This document shows, piece by piece, positions 1 through 5,223 of a stretch of 7,634 bases of DNA; positions within the stretch are counted from its first letter, which is position 1; the number at the start of each line of letters is the position of its first letter. The position numbers were made by a program, and so were the translations under genes. The notes under the pieces were generated by a model. It was not told the origin of the DNA. It saw only the letters and a program-made list of their open reading frames with translations, and did no database searches. The DNA comes from Haloarculaceae archaeon (lineage in GTDB: Archaea > Halobacteriota > Halobacteria > Halobacteriales > Haloarculaceae), in NCBI GenBank assembly GCA_018609665.1, contig JAHENN010000112.1, positions 1-7,634 on the forward strand, read 5' to 3'.

Positions 1-216
1 CAGGACATCGCCGACCCGATCTTCAAGCAGGTGAACACGACCGTCGTGCTGAACCTCGGCGACGAGGACGCCATCAATGCCGTCAACATCCCCTCGAACC
101 TGGAGGGGAAGGTGCCGTACATGGAGAAGGGCCAGATGGTGGTGTACTCGCCGGACAACTCCGAGCCGGTGGAGCTGGTCGGGCTGTCGAACTGCCTGAC
201 GCGGCACGGGGACTGA
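1..216 (+). CDS. C-terminal fragment of a probable HerA-like (DUF87) ATPase
   Basis: The reading frame is open from the first base of the window and ends in TGA at 214-216, so only the last 71 residues are present and the start lies upstream. The fragment begins QDIADPIFKQVNTTVVLNLG, continues with a GQMVV segment, and ends in GLSNCLTRHGD. A 'Q.NT.vvlnl.deda' strand followed some 30 residues later by 'kGqmvv...n.epv' resembles the end of HerA/FtsK-type ATP-binding proteins, where a sensor strand after Walker B is followed by a small beta element. HerA-like ATPases are hexameric DNA translocases, some paired with the NurA nuclease in end resection. The Walker motifs would be upstream and are not visible, so the family call is from pattern memory and tentative. 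No T-rich terminator follows the stop. It is on the same strand as DHFR but about 300 bases away, so probably a separate unit. Confidence 0.5.
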   Translation, partial: QDIADPIFKQVNTTVVLNLGDEDAINAVNIPSNLEGKVPYMEKGQMVVYSPDNSEPVELVGLSNCLTRHGD

Positions 217-354
217 ACGGACGGTCAGCCGGGCGTCGGCGTGGAGCCACAGCGCGTGCCGGCAGCCGTGTCCATCGCCAGGCGGCCGCGCGCCCGGTCC
301 CGTCGAGTCCGCGCGAGTCGACGCTCTTCCGAGCCCAGCGCGCGGGTCGGGCCG

Positions 355-379
355 TTACCTCCGGGTAAGATGAATCTTA
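355..379. repeat. Two overlapping inverted repeats at the DHFR promoter
   Basis: TTACC (355-359) pairs with GGTAA (364-368) across a 4-base gap. TAAGAT (366-371) pairs perfectly with ATCTTA (374-379) across a 2-base gap. The two palindromes share TAA at 366-368, so they could not form together as hairpins. The second one runs into the putative TATA-like box at 376-381, the position expected for a repressor operator. What is seen is the symmetry; the operator role is inferred. Short palindromes of this size do arise by chance in a region this long. Confidence 0.4.
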
Positions 380-381
380 AC
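376..381 (+). promoter_or_regulatory. Candidate TATA-like box for the leader ORF/DHFR/M20 unit
   Basis: CTTAAC is the best TATA-like element in the only AT-rich patch between the HerA-like gene and DHFR. Archaeal TATA boxes centre about 27 bases upstream of the transcription start, which would put the start near 405-408, beside ATG codons at 408 and 413 and over 110 bases before the DHFR ATG. A transcript from here would therefore be leaderless or nearly so for a small upstream ORF. CCTAAC around 393 is a weaker alternative. Confidence 0.35.
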
Positions 382-412
382 AACGAGTACACCCTAACAC
401 GAGAGGTATGAC

Positions 413-520
413 ATGCGTCCGCAGTGCCGCCGGCTGCAGTCGCGCCGGGCGGCGACGACCGCCGGAGGGACGACGTCGATGAGTGCGGCCGACGAGGCAC
501 GACCGGCGCGGGGGCGCTGA
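413..520 (+). CDS. Possible small leader ORF (35 aa) ahead of DHFR
   Basis: An ATG at 413 opens a 35-codon frame beginning MRPQCRRLQSRR and ending at TGA 518-520, one base before the DHFR ATG at 522. GAGAGGT at 401-407 gives a Shine-Dalgarno-like site five bases upstream. An internal ATG at 479 in the same frame (13 residues, MSAADEARPARGR) has a better site, GGAGGG at 464-469, nine bases upstream. A competing ATG at 408, near the predicted transcription start, opens another frame of 24 residues (MTCVRSAAGC...) whose TGA at 480-482 overlaps the ATG at 479. The spacing suggests translational coupling into DHFR. However, the peptide is Arg-rich, unlike acidic haloarchaeal proteins, and matches no family I know. 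It may be an untranslated leader, a regulatory leader peptide, or chance. Confidence 0.22.
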   Translation: MRPQCRRLQSRRAATTAGGTTSMSAADEARPARGR

Positions 521-521
521 G

Positions 522-1025
522 ATGGATACCACCGACGTGGAACTGGTCTCGGTCGCCGCGGTCGGCGAAAACGGAGCCGTCGGCCGGGACGGCGAGCTCC
601 CGTGGCCGAGCATCCCGGCGGACAGACGTCAGTACCGCGAGCGGGTCGCCGACGACCCGGCGATCCTCGGCCGACGGACCTTCGAGTCGATGCTCGAGAA
701 CCTCCCCGGGGCGGCACAGATCGTCCTGAGCCGGAGCGACCGCGACTACGACGTCGACACCGCCTTCCACGCCAGCGGCGTCGAGGAGGCCGTCGAGACG
801 GCCGCGTCGCTCGGCGCCGACCGCGCGTACGTCCTCGGCGGCGGCGGCATCTACGAGCTCTTCCAGCCGGTCGTCGACCGCATGCTCCTGAGCCGCGTCC
901 ACGGCGAGTACGACGGCGACGTGTACTTCCCCGAGTGGGACCGCGACGACTGGGAGCTCCTCAAGGAGGAGGAACACGACCGGTTCACGCTCCGGGAGTG
1001 GATCCGGGCGGAGGGAGCGACGTGA
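522..1025 (+). CDS. folA: Dihydrofolate reductase
   Basis: This cytosolic enzyme reduces 7,8-dihydrofolate to tetrahydrofolate with NADPH, restoring the one-carbon carrier used for thymidylate and purine synthesis. The 167-residue product is close to the usual 160-170. Recognisable blocks are VAAVGENGAVGRDGELPW (residues 11-28), IPAD (31-34) with Asp34 at the position of the catalytic acid of E. coli DHFR (Asp27), the cofactor-binding ILGRRTFESM (48-57), LPGAAQIVLSRS (61-72), and the glycine-rich VLGGGGIYELF (104-114) that contacts NADPH. The C-terminal FPEWDRDDWELL matches the 'fPd...dW' strand. The ATG at 522 is chosen because homology begins right after it. A GTG at 483 would add an Arg-rich stretch that looks non-native. 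The preceding GGGGG (510-514) is a poor ribosome site, so coupling from an upstream ORF ending at 520 is possible. No thymidylate synthase gene is adjacent, though the two are often paired. It overlaps the M20 gene downstream. Confidence 0.95.
   Translation: MDTTDVELVSVAAVGENGAVGRDGELPWPSIPADRRQYRERVADDPAILGRRTFESMLENLPGAAQIVLSRSDRDYDVDTAFHASGVEEAVETAASLGADRAYVLGGGGIYELFQPVVDRMLLSRVHGEYDGDVYFPEWDRDDWELLKEEEHDRFTLREWIRAEGAT
1010..1015 (+). promoter_or_regulatory. Shine-Dalgarno site setting the M20 peptidase start
   Basis: GGAGGG lies inside the last codons of DHFR, six bases before the GTG at 1022. It is a strong match to the anti-Shine-Dalgarno end of haloarchaeal 16S rRNA and supports the GTG as the true start. 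With the GTGA stop/start overlap at 1022-1025 it points to coupled translation of DHFR and the M20 enzyme from one mRNA. Confidence 0.7.
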
Positions 1026-2308
1026 GCCGCCCGGACCCCGACGTAGAGCCGGAGACGGCCGTCCTCCCGGCGGCCGTCGAGGAGTACCTGGCCGCAAACC
1101 GGGCGGAGCTGTACGACCTCGCCGCGACGCTGGTGGGCCACGAGACGCAGAATCCGCCGGGGTCGACCGTCGAGGTCGTCGAGTGGCTCGAGACGACGCT
1201 CGAGTCGGCCGGCGTCGCCGTCGAGCGGTCGGCGGTCGACCCCGAGAAGCCGAACCTCGTGGCGACGGTCGCGGGCGACCGCGACCGGACTCTCTGTTTC
1301 AACGGCCACCTCGACACCGTGCCGTACGAGCCCTCGGAGTGGGACCGCGACCCCCTCGGCGAGTGGGTCGACGACCGCCTGTACGGCCGCGGGACGACCG
1401 ACATGAAGGGGCCGGTGGGCGCGATGCTGCAGGTGGCGCTGGCGTTCGCCCGGACCGGCGTCGAGCCGCCGGTGACCCTGCAGTTCGCGCTGGTGAGCGA
1501 CGAGGAGACCGGCGGCGACGCCGGGCTGACGACGCTGCTGGACGGGACGTTCGCGCCGGACGCCTGCGTCGTCGGCGAGACGACCTCCCGCAACGGCCGG
1601 TACTCGGTGTCGGCCGCCGACCGGGGCAACGTCTGGCTGACGCTCGAGGCGTCCGGCACCGCCGCCCACGGCTCCCGGCCCATGATCGGCGACAACGCCG
1701 TCGACCGCCTGTACGCCGCCGTCCGGCGGCTACGGGAGGGGTTCGGCGAGCGCCGGCTGTCGGTCGACCCGGCGATGGACGCCATCATCGAGGAGTCGGT
1801 CGGGTTCTACGAGCCGGAGGCCGGCGCCGACCCGACCCGGGAGCTGTACTACTACCCGACGATCAACCTCGGGCGTATCGAGGGCGGGACGGCGATCAAC
1901 ACGGTGCCGGCCTCGGCGTGTGCCCGGGTCGACGTCCGGCTGACCGCCGGGGTCGACACCGGGGACGCGCTCGGGTCGATCCGCGGCTGTCTCGACGGCA
2001 TGGACGGCGTCGAGATCACGGAACTCTCCTGGACGCGGGGGTCCTACGAGCCGCTCGACGGTCCCATCGTCGAGGCGAGCGCGACGGCCGCGGAACGCGT
2101 CGTCGACGACCGCGTGTTCCGCCGGAGCGCCACCGGCGGCGGCGACGCGAAGGTGTTCCGCCACGAGGGGATTCCGACCGTGGAGTTCGGCTTCGGCACC
2201 CAGACCGCCCACGGCGTCGACGAGTACACGACGACCGCCGCGCTGGTCCGCAACGCCACCGCCTACGCGATGATTCCGTACGCGCTGGCGTCGGCCGGCG
2301 CGGCCTGA
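1022..2308 (+). CDS. M20-family metallopeptidase / deacylase (ArgE/DapE/CPG2-like)
   Basis: The product (428 aa, usual for M20) is a di-zinc amidohydrolase that cleaves a peptide or N-acyl bond. The family signatures occur in order: NGHLDTVP with His96 and Asp98 (metal ligand and its partner), GRGTTDMKG with bridging Asp127, SDEETGG with general-base Glu161 and ligand Glu162, VVGE with Glu186, the dimerisation-domain GTAAHG with His216, and a C-terminal TAHGVDE with ligand His397. All expected metal-site residues are present, so the enzyme should be active. Roles are assigned by analogy with carboxypeptidase G2. No signal peptide or membrane segment is visible, so it is likely cytosolic. The GTG start overlaps the DHFR stop (GTGA). 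ArgE, DapE, aminoacylase and CPG2 share this fold, so the substrate cannot be read from sequence. Linkage to DHFR makes a folate- or glutamate-conjugate substrate worth considering. Downstream, 81 bases separate it from the convergent KaiC-like gene. Confidence 0.9.
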   Translation: MSRPDPDVEPETAVLPAAVEEYLAANRAELYDLAATLVGHETQNPPGSTVEVVEWLETTLESAGVAVERSAVDPEKPNLVATVAGDRDRTLCFNGHLDTVPYEPSEWDRDPLGEWVDDRLYGRGTTDMKGPVGAMLQVALAFARTGVEPPVTLQFALVSDEETGGDAGLTTLLDGTFAPDACVVGETTSRNGRYSVSAADRGNVWLTLEASGTAAHGSRPMIGDNAVDRLYAAVRRLREGFGERRLSVDPAMDAIIEESVGFYEPEAGADPTRELYYYPTINLGRIEGGTAINTVPASACARVDVRLTAGVDTGDALGSIRGCLDGMDGVEITELSWTRGSYEPLDGPIVEASATAAERVVDDRVFRRSATGGGDAKVFRHEGIPTVEFGFGTQTAHGVDEYTTTAALVRNATAYAMIPYALASAGAA

Positions 2309-2389
2309 CCGTTCGCGGGTCGATACGGTACGGCCCGGCGGGCGGCGCGCGACGACCGACCGTCCCCGGCGGCCGCAAGCGCGTCGGCG

Positions 2390-3214
2390 TCAGAAGATGT
2401 TGGCCTGCTGGTACACCGAGATGCCGTCGCCGGTGATCTCGTAGGGCTTCGTCTCCCGGGAGTGGTTGGCGTTCCGTATCTTCTGTATCTCGATGGCCAG
2501 CCGGGTCTCGCGGAACTCCGAACGGACGTACTGGAGGACGAAGACGCCGTCGGTGAGGTACTCGATGATACCGTGCCGGGAGGCGTAGGCGTTCGACTCG
2601 CTGGCCTCGCTGGTCAGCATCGTCGTCACGCCGGCCTGCTTCAGCGCGCGGGTGAAGTCGAAGATCTCGGTGCGGCGCTGGGCCTGGTCGTCGTACATCA
2701 TCTCCAGCAGCGAAACGGAGTCGAGCACGAGCCGGTCGGCGCCGAAGTCGTCGACGAGCCGCGGGAGGTCGCCGCGGATGGAGGTGAGGCTGTTGGCCAT
2801 CTCGATGGGGTCGAGGTCGACGACGGCGAGTTCGTCGTTCTCGACGTACTCCTCGAAGGGCCATCCCTTCTCCGTGGCCGCCTGGATGACGGCGTCGCGG
2901 CTCTCCTCGAGGGTGATGAAGATGGCCTTCTGGTCCTGCTGGAGGCCGCGCTGGAGGTACTGGAGGCCGAACGTCGTCTTGCCCGTGCCGGCGTCGCCCA
3001 TCGCGACGAGCAGCGACCGCTCGGGGACGCCGCCCTGGATCATCTCGTCGAGCCCCTCGATGCCGAGGTCGACTCGGGGGATGTCGGAGTCGAACTCCTC
3101 CTCGAAGCCGCTGCTGGTCCCGCCCTCGAAGGCGGAGGCGAAGTCGTCCTCGAAGAGGTCGTCGTCGTCGAGGGAGTCGCCGTCGGCCTCGAACCAGTCG
3201 TCGTCCCCGCTCAT
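2390..3214 (-). CDS. KaiC-like / RAD55-family RecA ATPase with acidic N-terminal tail
   Basis: The 274-residue protein has a single KaiC-type RecA domain. Visible motifs are RVDLGIEGLDEMIQGGVP (residues 47-64), typical of KaiC-domain entry, Walker A GDAGTGKTT (73-81), the paired catalytic glutamates of TLEES (Glu103-Glu104), Walker B RLVLDS (161-166, Asp165), and a C-terminal EIQKIRNANHS (242-252) like the 'K.R...H' strand of KaiC domains. Such archaeal proteins are ATPases, often assumed to act in signalling. KaiC itself is the two-domain cyanobacterial clock ATPase, and no KaiA or KaiB gene is visible here. Residues 1-46 form an extension with 19 Asp/Glu and no Lys or Arg, dotted with Phe and Trp, probably disordered. 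The ATG at 3214 is supported by the AT-rich element about 50 bases upstream. The protein lacks membrane segments. It is divergent from mptA and convergent with the M20 gene. Its partner and exact role are unknown. Confidence 0.85.
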   Translation of the reverse strand: MSGDDDWFEADGDSLDDDDLFEDDFASAFEGGTSSGFEEEFDSDIPRVDLGIEGLDEMIQGGVPERSLLVAMGDAGTGKTTFGLQYLQRGLQQDQKAIFITLEESRDAVIQAATEKGWPFEEYVENDELAVVDLDPIEMANSLTSIRGDLPRLVDDFGADRLVLDSVSLLEMMYDDQAQRRTEIFDFTRALKQAGVTTMLTSEASESNAYASRHGIIEYLTDGVFVLQYVRSEFRETRLAIEIQKIRNANHSRETKPYEITGDGISVYQQANIF

Positions 3215-3258
3215 CGTCGGGTGGTCGAGCGGCGCATGCCGACAGTTAGACGCAGGAC

Positions 3259-3274
3259 ATCCTTAACCTTACCC
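3259..3274 (-). promoter_or_regulatory. Candidate promoter of the KaiC-like gene
   Basis: Read on the minus strand this is GGGTAAGGTTAAGGAT, an AT-rich island in GC-rich DNA with TTAAGG as the TATA-like core. Counting about 27 bases downstream puts the start near 3238 and leaves a leader of roughly 24 bases before the ATG at 3214. No good Shine-Dalgarno site is visible in that leader. The TAAGG unit occurs twice in tandem. Confidence 0.4.
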
Positions 3275-3330
3275 GTCGTTCATCGGTCGACACGCCGCCT
3301 CGCGGCCGCCGTCAGTTCGCGTTTCGTAAG

Positions 3331-3338
3331 CCATAACC
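3331..3338 (+). promoter_or_regulatory. Candidate promoter of mptA
   Basis: CCATAACC is centred about 28 bases before the mptA ATG at 3363, the spacing expected for a leaderless haloarchaeal transcript. The only purine-rich stretch just before the ATG (AGAGG at 3356-3360) is too close, at two bases, to act as a normal ribosome site, which also favours a leaderless start. The box is a weak match; TTTCGTAAG at 3322-3330 is an alternative. Confidence 0.38.
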
Positions 3339-3362
3339 TGGGCGGAGCCGTCCGTAGAGGCA

Positions 3363-4295
3363 ATGAGTCAGCAGCTGCCGGACGTGCAGGCGGCGTCGCC
3401 CGACGTGAACGTCGGTCTGAACCGGGTGGGCGTCACGGGCGTCGAGAAGCTGGTGAAGCTCCACCGCCCGGACGACCGCCCCATCGTCCTGATGGCCGAG
3501 TTCGAGGTGTTCGTCGACCTGCCGAGCTGGCGGAAGGGCGCCGACATGAGCCGGAACATGGAGGTCGTCGACGAGATGCTCGAGGAGGCGGTGTCGGAGC
3601 CGGCCATCCGCGTCGAGGACGTCTGCGGCGACGTCGCCGAGCGCCTGCTGGAGAAACACGACTACACCAGCCGGGCGGAGGTCCGGATGGAGGCGGAGTA
3701 CGTCATCCGCGAGGAGACGCCGGCGACCGGCCGGCCGACACAGGCGACGGCGGACCTCATCGCGTCGGCGACGGCCACCGACGACGGCACCCGCGAGGAG
3801 GTCGGCTGCCACGTCGTCGGCATGACGGTCTGTCCGTGCTCCCAGGGGATGAGCGAGTCCCGCGCCCGGGACGTCCTCGAGGGGCTGGACGTCGACCGCG
3901 ACACCATCGACCGGTTCCTCGAGGAGGTGCCGCAGCCGGGCCACTCCCAGCGCGGCCACGCGACGCTGTCCGTCGAGACCTCCGGCGAGCCGAGCGTCGA
4001 CATCAACGAGCTCATCCGCATCGCGCGGGACTCGATGAGCGCCCGCATCTACAACCTGGCGAAGCGGCCCGACGAGGACCACATGACCTTCGAGAGCCAC
4101 GGCGACGCGAAGTTCGTCGAGGACTGCGTCCGGGCGATGGCCGAGGGGCTGGTCGCGGCCTACCCGGACCTGCCCGACGAGGCCGTCGTCCGGATGGAGC
4201 AGTCCAACGACGAGTCCATCCACCAGCACAACGCCCACGCCGAGCGGGTCGCGGAGTTCGCCCAGCTGGAGCGCGAGGTCAACGACGAGGCCTGA
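3363..4295 (+). CDS. mptA: GTP cyclohydrolase MptA (type IV, FolE2/COG1469 family)
   Basis: MptA opens the guanine ring of GTP and gives 7,8-dihydroneopterin 2',3'-cyclic phosphate, the first step of archaeal methanopterin and folate synthesis; haloarchaea use it towards folate. The 310-residue product is normal length and carries the family blocks: PDVNVGLNRVGVTGVEKLV (residues 13-31), MAEFEVFVDLPSWRKGADMSR (44-64), CHVVGMTVCPCSQGMSESRAR (149-169) containing the CPCS metal/active-site motif, PGHSQRGHATL (192-202), DINELIRIARDSMSARIYNL (213-232), DEDHMTFESHGDAKFVED (237-254), and a His-rich SIHQHNAHAE near the end. The family is metal-dependent, with Cys and His in these motifs as likely ligands. 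In Haloferax volcanii loss of mptA is reported to cause thymidine and hypoxanthine auxotrophy, tying it to folate. The ATG at 3363 fits the family N-terminus. Its stop abuts the stop of the convergent regulator gene with no gap. It is on the same strand as DHFR but separately transcribed. Confidence 0.95.
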   Translation: MSQQLPDVQAASPDVNVGLNRVGVTGVEKLVKLHRPDDRPIVLMAEFEVFVDLPSWRKGADMSRNMEVVDEMLEEAVSEPAIRVEDVCGDVAERLLEKHDYTSRAEVRMEAEYVIREETPATGRPTQATADLIASATATDDGTREEVGCHVVGMTVCPCSQGMSESRARDVLEGLDVDRDTIDRFLEEVPQPGHSQRGHATLSVETSGEPSVDINELIRIARDSMSARIYNLAKRPDEDHMTFESHGDAKFVEDCVRAMAEGLVAAYPDLPDEAVVRMEQSNDESIHQHNAHAERVAEFAQLEREVNDEA

Positions 4296-5102
4296 TCAGA
4301 GCGTCAGCCCGTCGGCGGCGTCCCACCGGGGGCGGAACTCCGCGCGGACGTTGCCGGCGAACTCCCTGTCCTTGAGGTCGATCATCGCGAACACCTCCTG
4401 GCTCTTCAACGGGTGCGGCACCTCGATGACGACCTCGTTCTCGTCGACGAGCGTGAACGTCCCGGAGACGTTCTCGCTCGTCCGGACGGCGAAGCGGTCG
4501 TACTCCGTCAGCGACTCCCGGTACCGCTGGCCGATCGACTCCGGCAGGACGGGCACCAGGTCCGGCCGCATCAGCAGCCGCACCTCGACGCCCCGCTCCA
4601 AGGCGTCGGACAGCTCGTCGAGGATGCGCGTCCCGACGGTGTCGATGTCGAAGAACTGCTCGGTGTAGGTCGACAGCACCATCACCACCCGGGAGTCGGC
4701 CGCCGAGAGCCGCTCGACGAGCAGGTCGACGGTCTCCTCGGGGCCGACCGCCGCCGTCCAGAAGGTGTCCTCGACGGGTTCGGCCGTCTCCAGCTCGCCC
4801 GTCAGCTCCGCGACGATCTCCTCGTACTGGCTGGCCTGCTCGTCGAGTTCACGTTTCTTGTCCTCGAGCAGCCGGTCCAGCGCCGTCGTCGGCTCGACGG
4901 CGACGTACTTCTTCGGCCGGGAGGCCGACTGCGAGCGGATCAGGTTGTGCTGCTCGATGCTGTTGAGCACGTCGTAGATGCGGCCCATCGGGACGTCGCT
5001 GACCCGGGACAGCTCCTTGGCCGTCGTGGGCCCGGTCTTCAGCAGCGCCCGGTAGGCGCGGGCCTCGTACTCGGAGAGGCCGAGGTCTCTGAGGCTTGCC
5101 AT
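4296..5102 (-). CDS. TrmB-family transcriptional regulator
   Basis: This 268-residue protein has an N-terminal winged helix-turn-helix (residues about 5-69: LGLSEYEARAYRALLKTGP, then AKELSRVSDVPMGRIYDVL holding the recognition helix). A Glu/Lys-rich, probably coiled-coil linker follows (72-110), then a C-terminal sensor domain (about 115-262) with LVDENEVVIEVPHP and the MIDLKDREFAGNVRAEF end typical of TrmB relatives. TrmB proteins bind promoter DNA as dimers and respond to small molecules. The sugar-binding extension of Thermococcus TrmB, a longer protein, seems absent, so the ligand need not be a sugar. The ATG at 5102 is chosen over that at 5129 because the N-terminal homology starts there and the upstream ATG sits inside a TATA-like box centred 27 bases before 5102, indicating a leaderless mRNA. 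The gene is divergent from the DDAH-like enzyme, a likely target, and convergent with mptA. Confidence 0.88.
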   Translation of the reverse strand: MASLRDLGLSEYEARAYRALLKTGPTTAKELSRVSDVPMGRIYDVLNSIEQHNLIRSQSASRPKKYVAVEPTTALDRLLEDKKRELDEQASQYEEIVAELTGELETAEPVEDTFWTAAVGPEETVDLLVERLSAADSRVVMVLSTYTEQFFDIDTVGTRILDELSDALERGVEVRLLMRPDLVPVLPESIGQRYRESLTEYDRFAVRTSENVSGTFTLVDENEVVIEVPHPLKSQEVFAMIDLKDREFAGNVRAEFRPRWDAADGLTL

Positions 5103-5125
5103 CGTCGCTCCGTCTCGCGCCGCGG

Positions 5126-5132
5126 ACATAAA
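5126..5132 (-). promoter_or_regulatory. TATA box of the TrmB-type gene, leaderless start
   Basis: Read on the minus strand this is TTTATGT, a good match to the haloarchaeal TATA element, centred at 5129. That is 27 bases from the A of the ATG at 5102, the spacing typical of leaderless archaeal transcripts. The ATG within the box is in frame with the gene but would lie upstream of the predicted transcription start, so it is unlikely to be used. Confidence 0.55.
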
Positions 5133-5147
5133 CGCATCGCCCGTTTA
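5129..5147. repeat. Inverted repeat TAAACG-N7-CGTTTA in the divergent promoter
   Basis: TAAACG (5129-5134) and CGTTTA (5142-5147) are perfect 6-base inverted arms with a 7-base gap. One arm overlaps the regulator's TATA box; the other contains a TTTA pointing towards the DDAH-like gene. A dyad of this size and spacing suits a dimeric winged-helix regulator, so it may be the operator of the adjacent TrmB-type protein. It may instead just be two similar TATA/BRE elements facing opposite ways. Symmetry is seen; function is inferred. Confidence 0.45.
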
Positions 5148-5166
5148 GGCAGAGTTGGAGTTGTTT
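5144..5166 (+). promoter_or_regulatory. Candidate TATA-like elements for the DDAH-like gene
   Basis: Two AT-richer hexamers lie here on the plus strand: TTTAGG at 5144-5149 and TTTACC near 5164. Their predicted starts would be roughly 5173 and 5190, leaving leaders of about 50 or 34 bases before the ATG at 5224. GATACC around 5195-5200 is weaker but centred 27 bases before that ATG, as for a leaderless mRNA. No Shine-Dalgarno site precedes the ATG, so I cannot choose between them. Confidence 0.3.
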
Positions 5167-5223
5167 ACCGCCGCCGGCGACGAAGCGAAACGACGATACC
5201 GCGCCCGCCGGTCGGTTCGGTCG

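Larger units (their letters stand above)
217..407. other. Intergenic stretch upstream of the DHFR unit, no gene seen
   Basis: From 217 to about 350 the DNA is very GC-rich and holds no convincing coding sequence: frames open on the minus strand read as Arg/Pro-rich low-complexity protein unlike the acidic proteins of neighbouring genes. A 6-base inverted pair (CGTCGA 301-306, TCGACG 318-323) lies here, but such pairs are common at this GC content and no T-run follows it. From about 355 to 400 the composition shifts to AT-richer sequence holding the putative promoter described separately. No tRNA or other structured RNA was recognised. The whole gap up to the DHFR start at 522 is about 305 bases, long for such a compact region. 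Confidence 0.6.

Noticed and set aside
301..323. CGTCGA/TCGACG inverted pair with an internal CGAGTC direct repeat, as a terminator or operator.
   Set aside because: There is no T-run after it, and short GC-rich symmetries of this kind are expected often in such DNA.
483..521. GTG at 483 as an earlier DHFR start.
   Set aside because: It would add MRPTRHDRRGGAE, basic and not DHFR-like; the fold begins right after ATG 522. It cannot be excluded without transcript data.
602..1021. Upstream extension of the M20 frame through the DHFR gene.
   Set aside because: The extension is Arg-rich nonsense read from another frame of DHFR. The M20 start is well explained by GTG 1022 with GGAGGG at 1010-1015.
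225..1097. Long open frame on the minus strand, 290 codons, opposite DHFR.
   Set aside because: Its translation is Arg/Pro-rich low complexity with no recognisable motif, while the plus strand encodes a clear DHFR. It is a by-product of high GC content.
2309..2389. Gap between the M20 and KaiC-like genes as a bidirectional terminator.
   Set aside because: It is GC-rich with no T-tract and no clear stem; nothing identifiable is seen in it.
2390..3214. A circadian clock module, suggested by the KaiC-like gene.
   Set aside because: It has only one KaiC domain and no KaiA or KaiB is visible. Single-domain KaiC-like ATPases are common in archaea without clock function.
2462..4375. Long plus-strand open frame spanning the KaiC-like gene and mptA.
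   Set aside because: It reads antisense to the KaiC-like gene and out of frame with mptA, both of which have family motifs; its translation has none.
5103..5129. ATG at 5129 as the start of the TrmB-type regulator.
   Set aside because: It lies in the TATA-like box centred 27 bases before ATG 5102, and the added residues have no family match.
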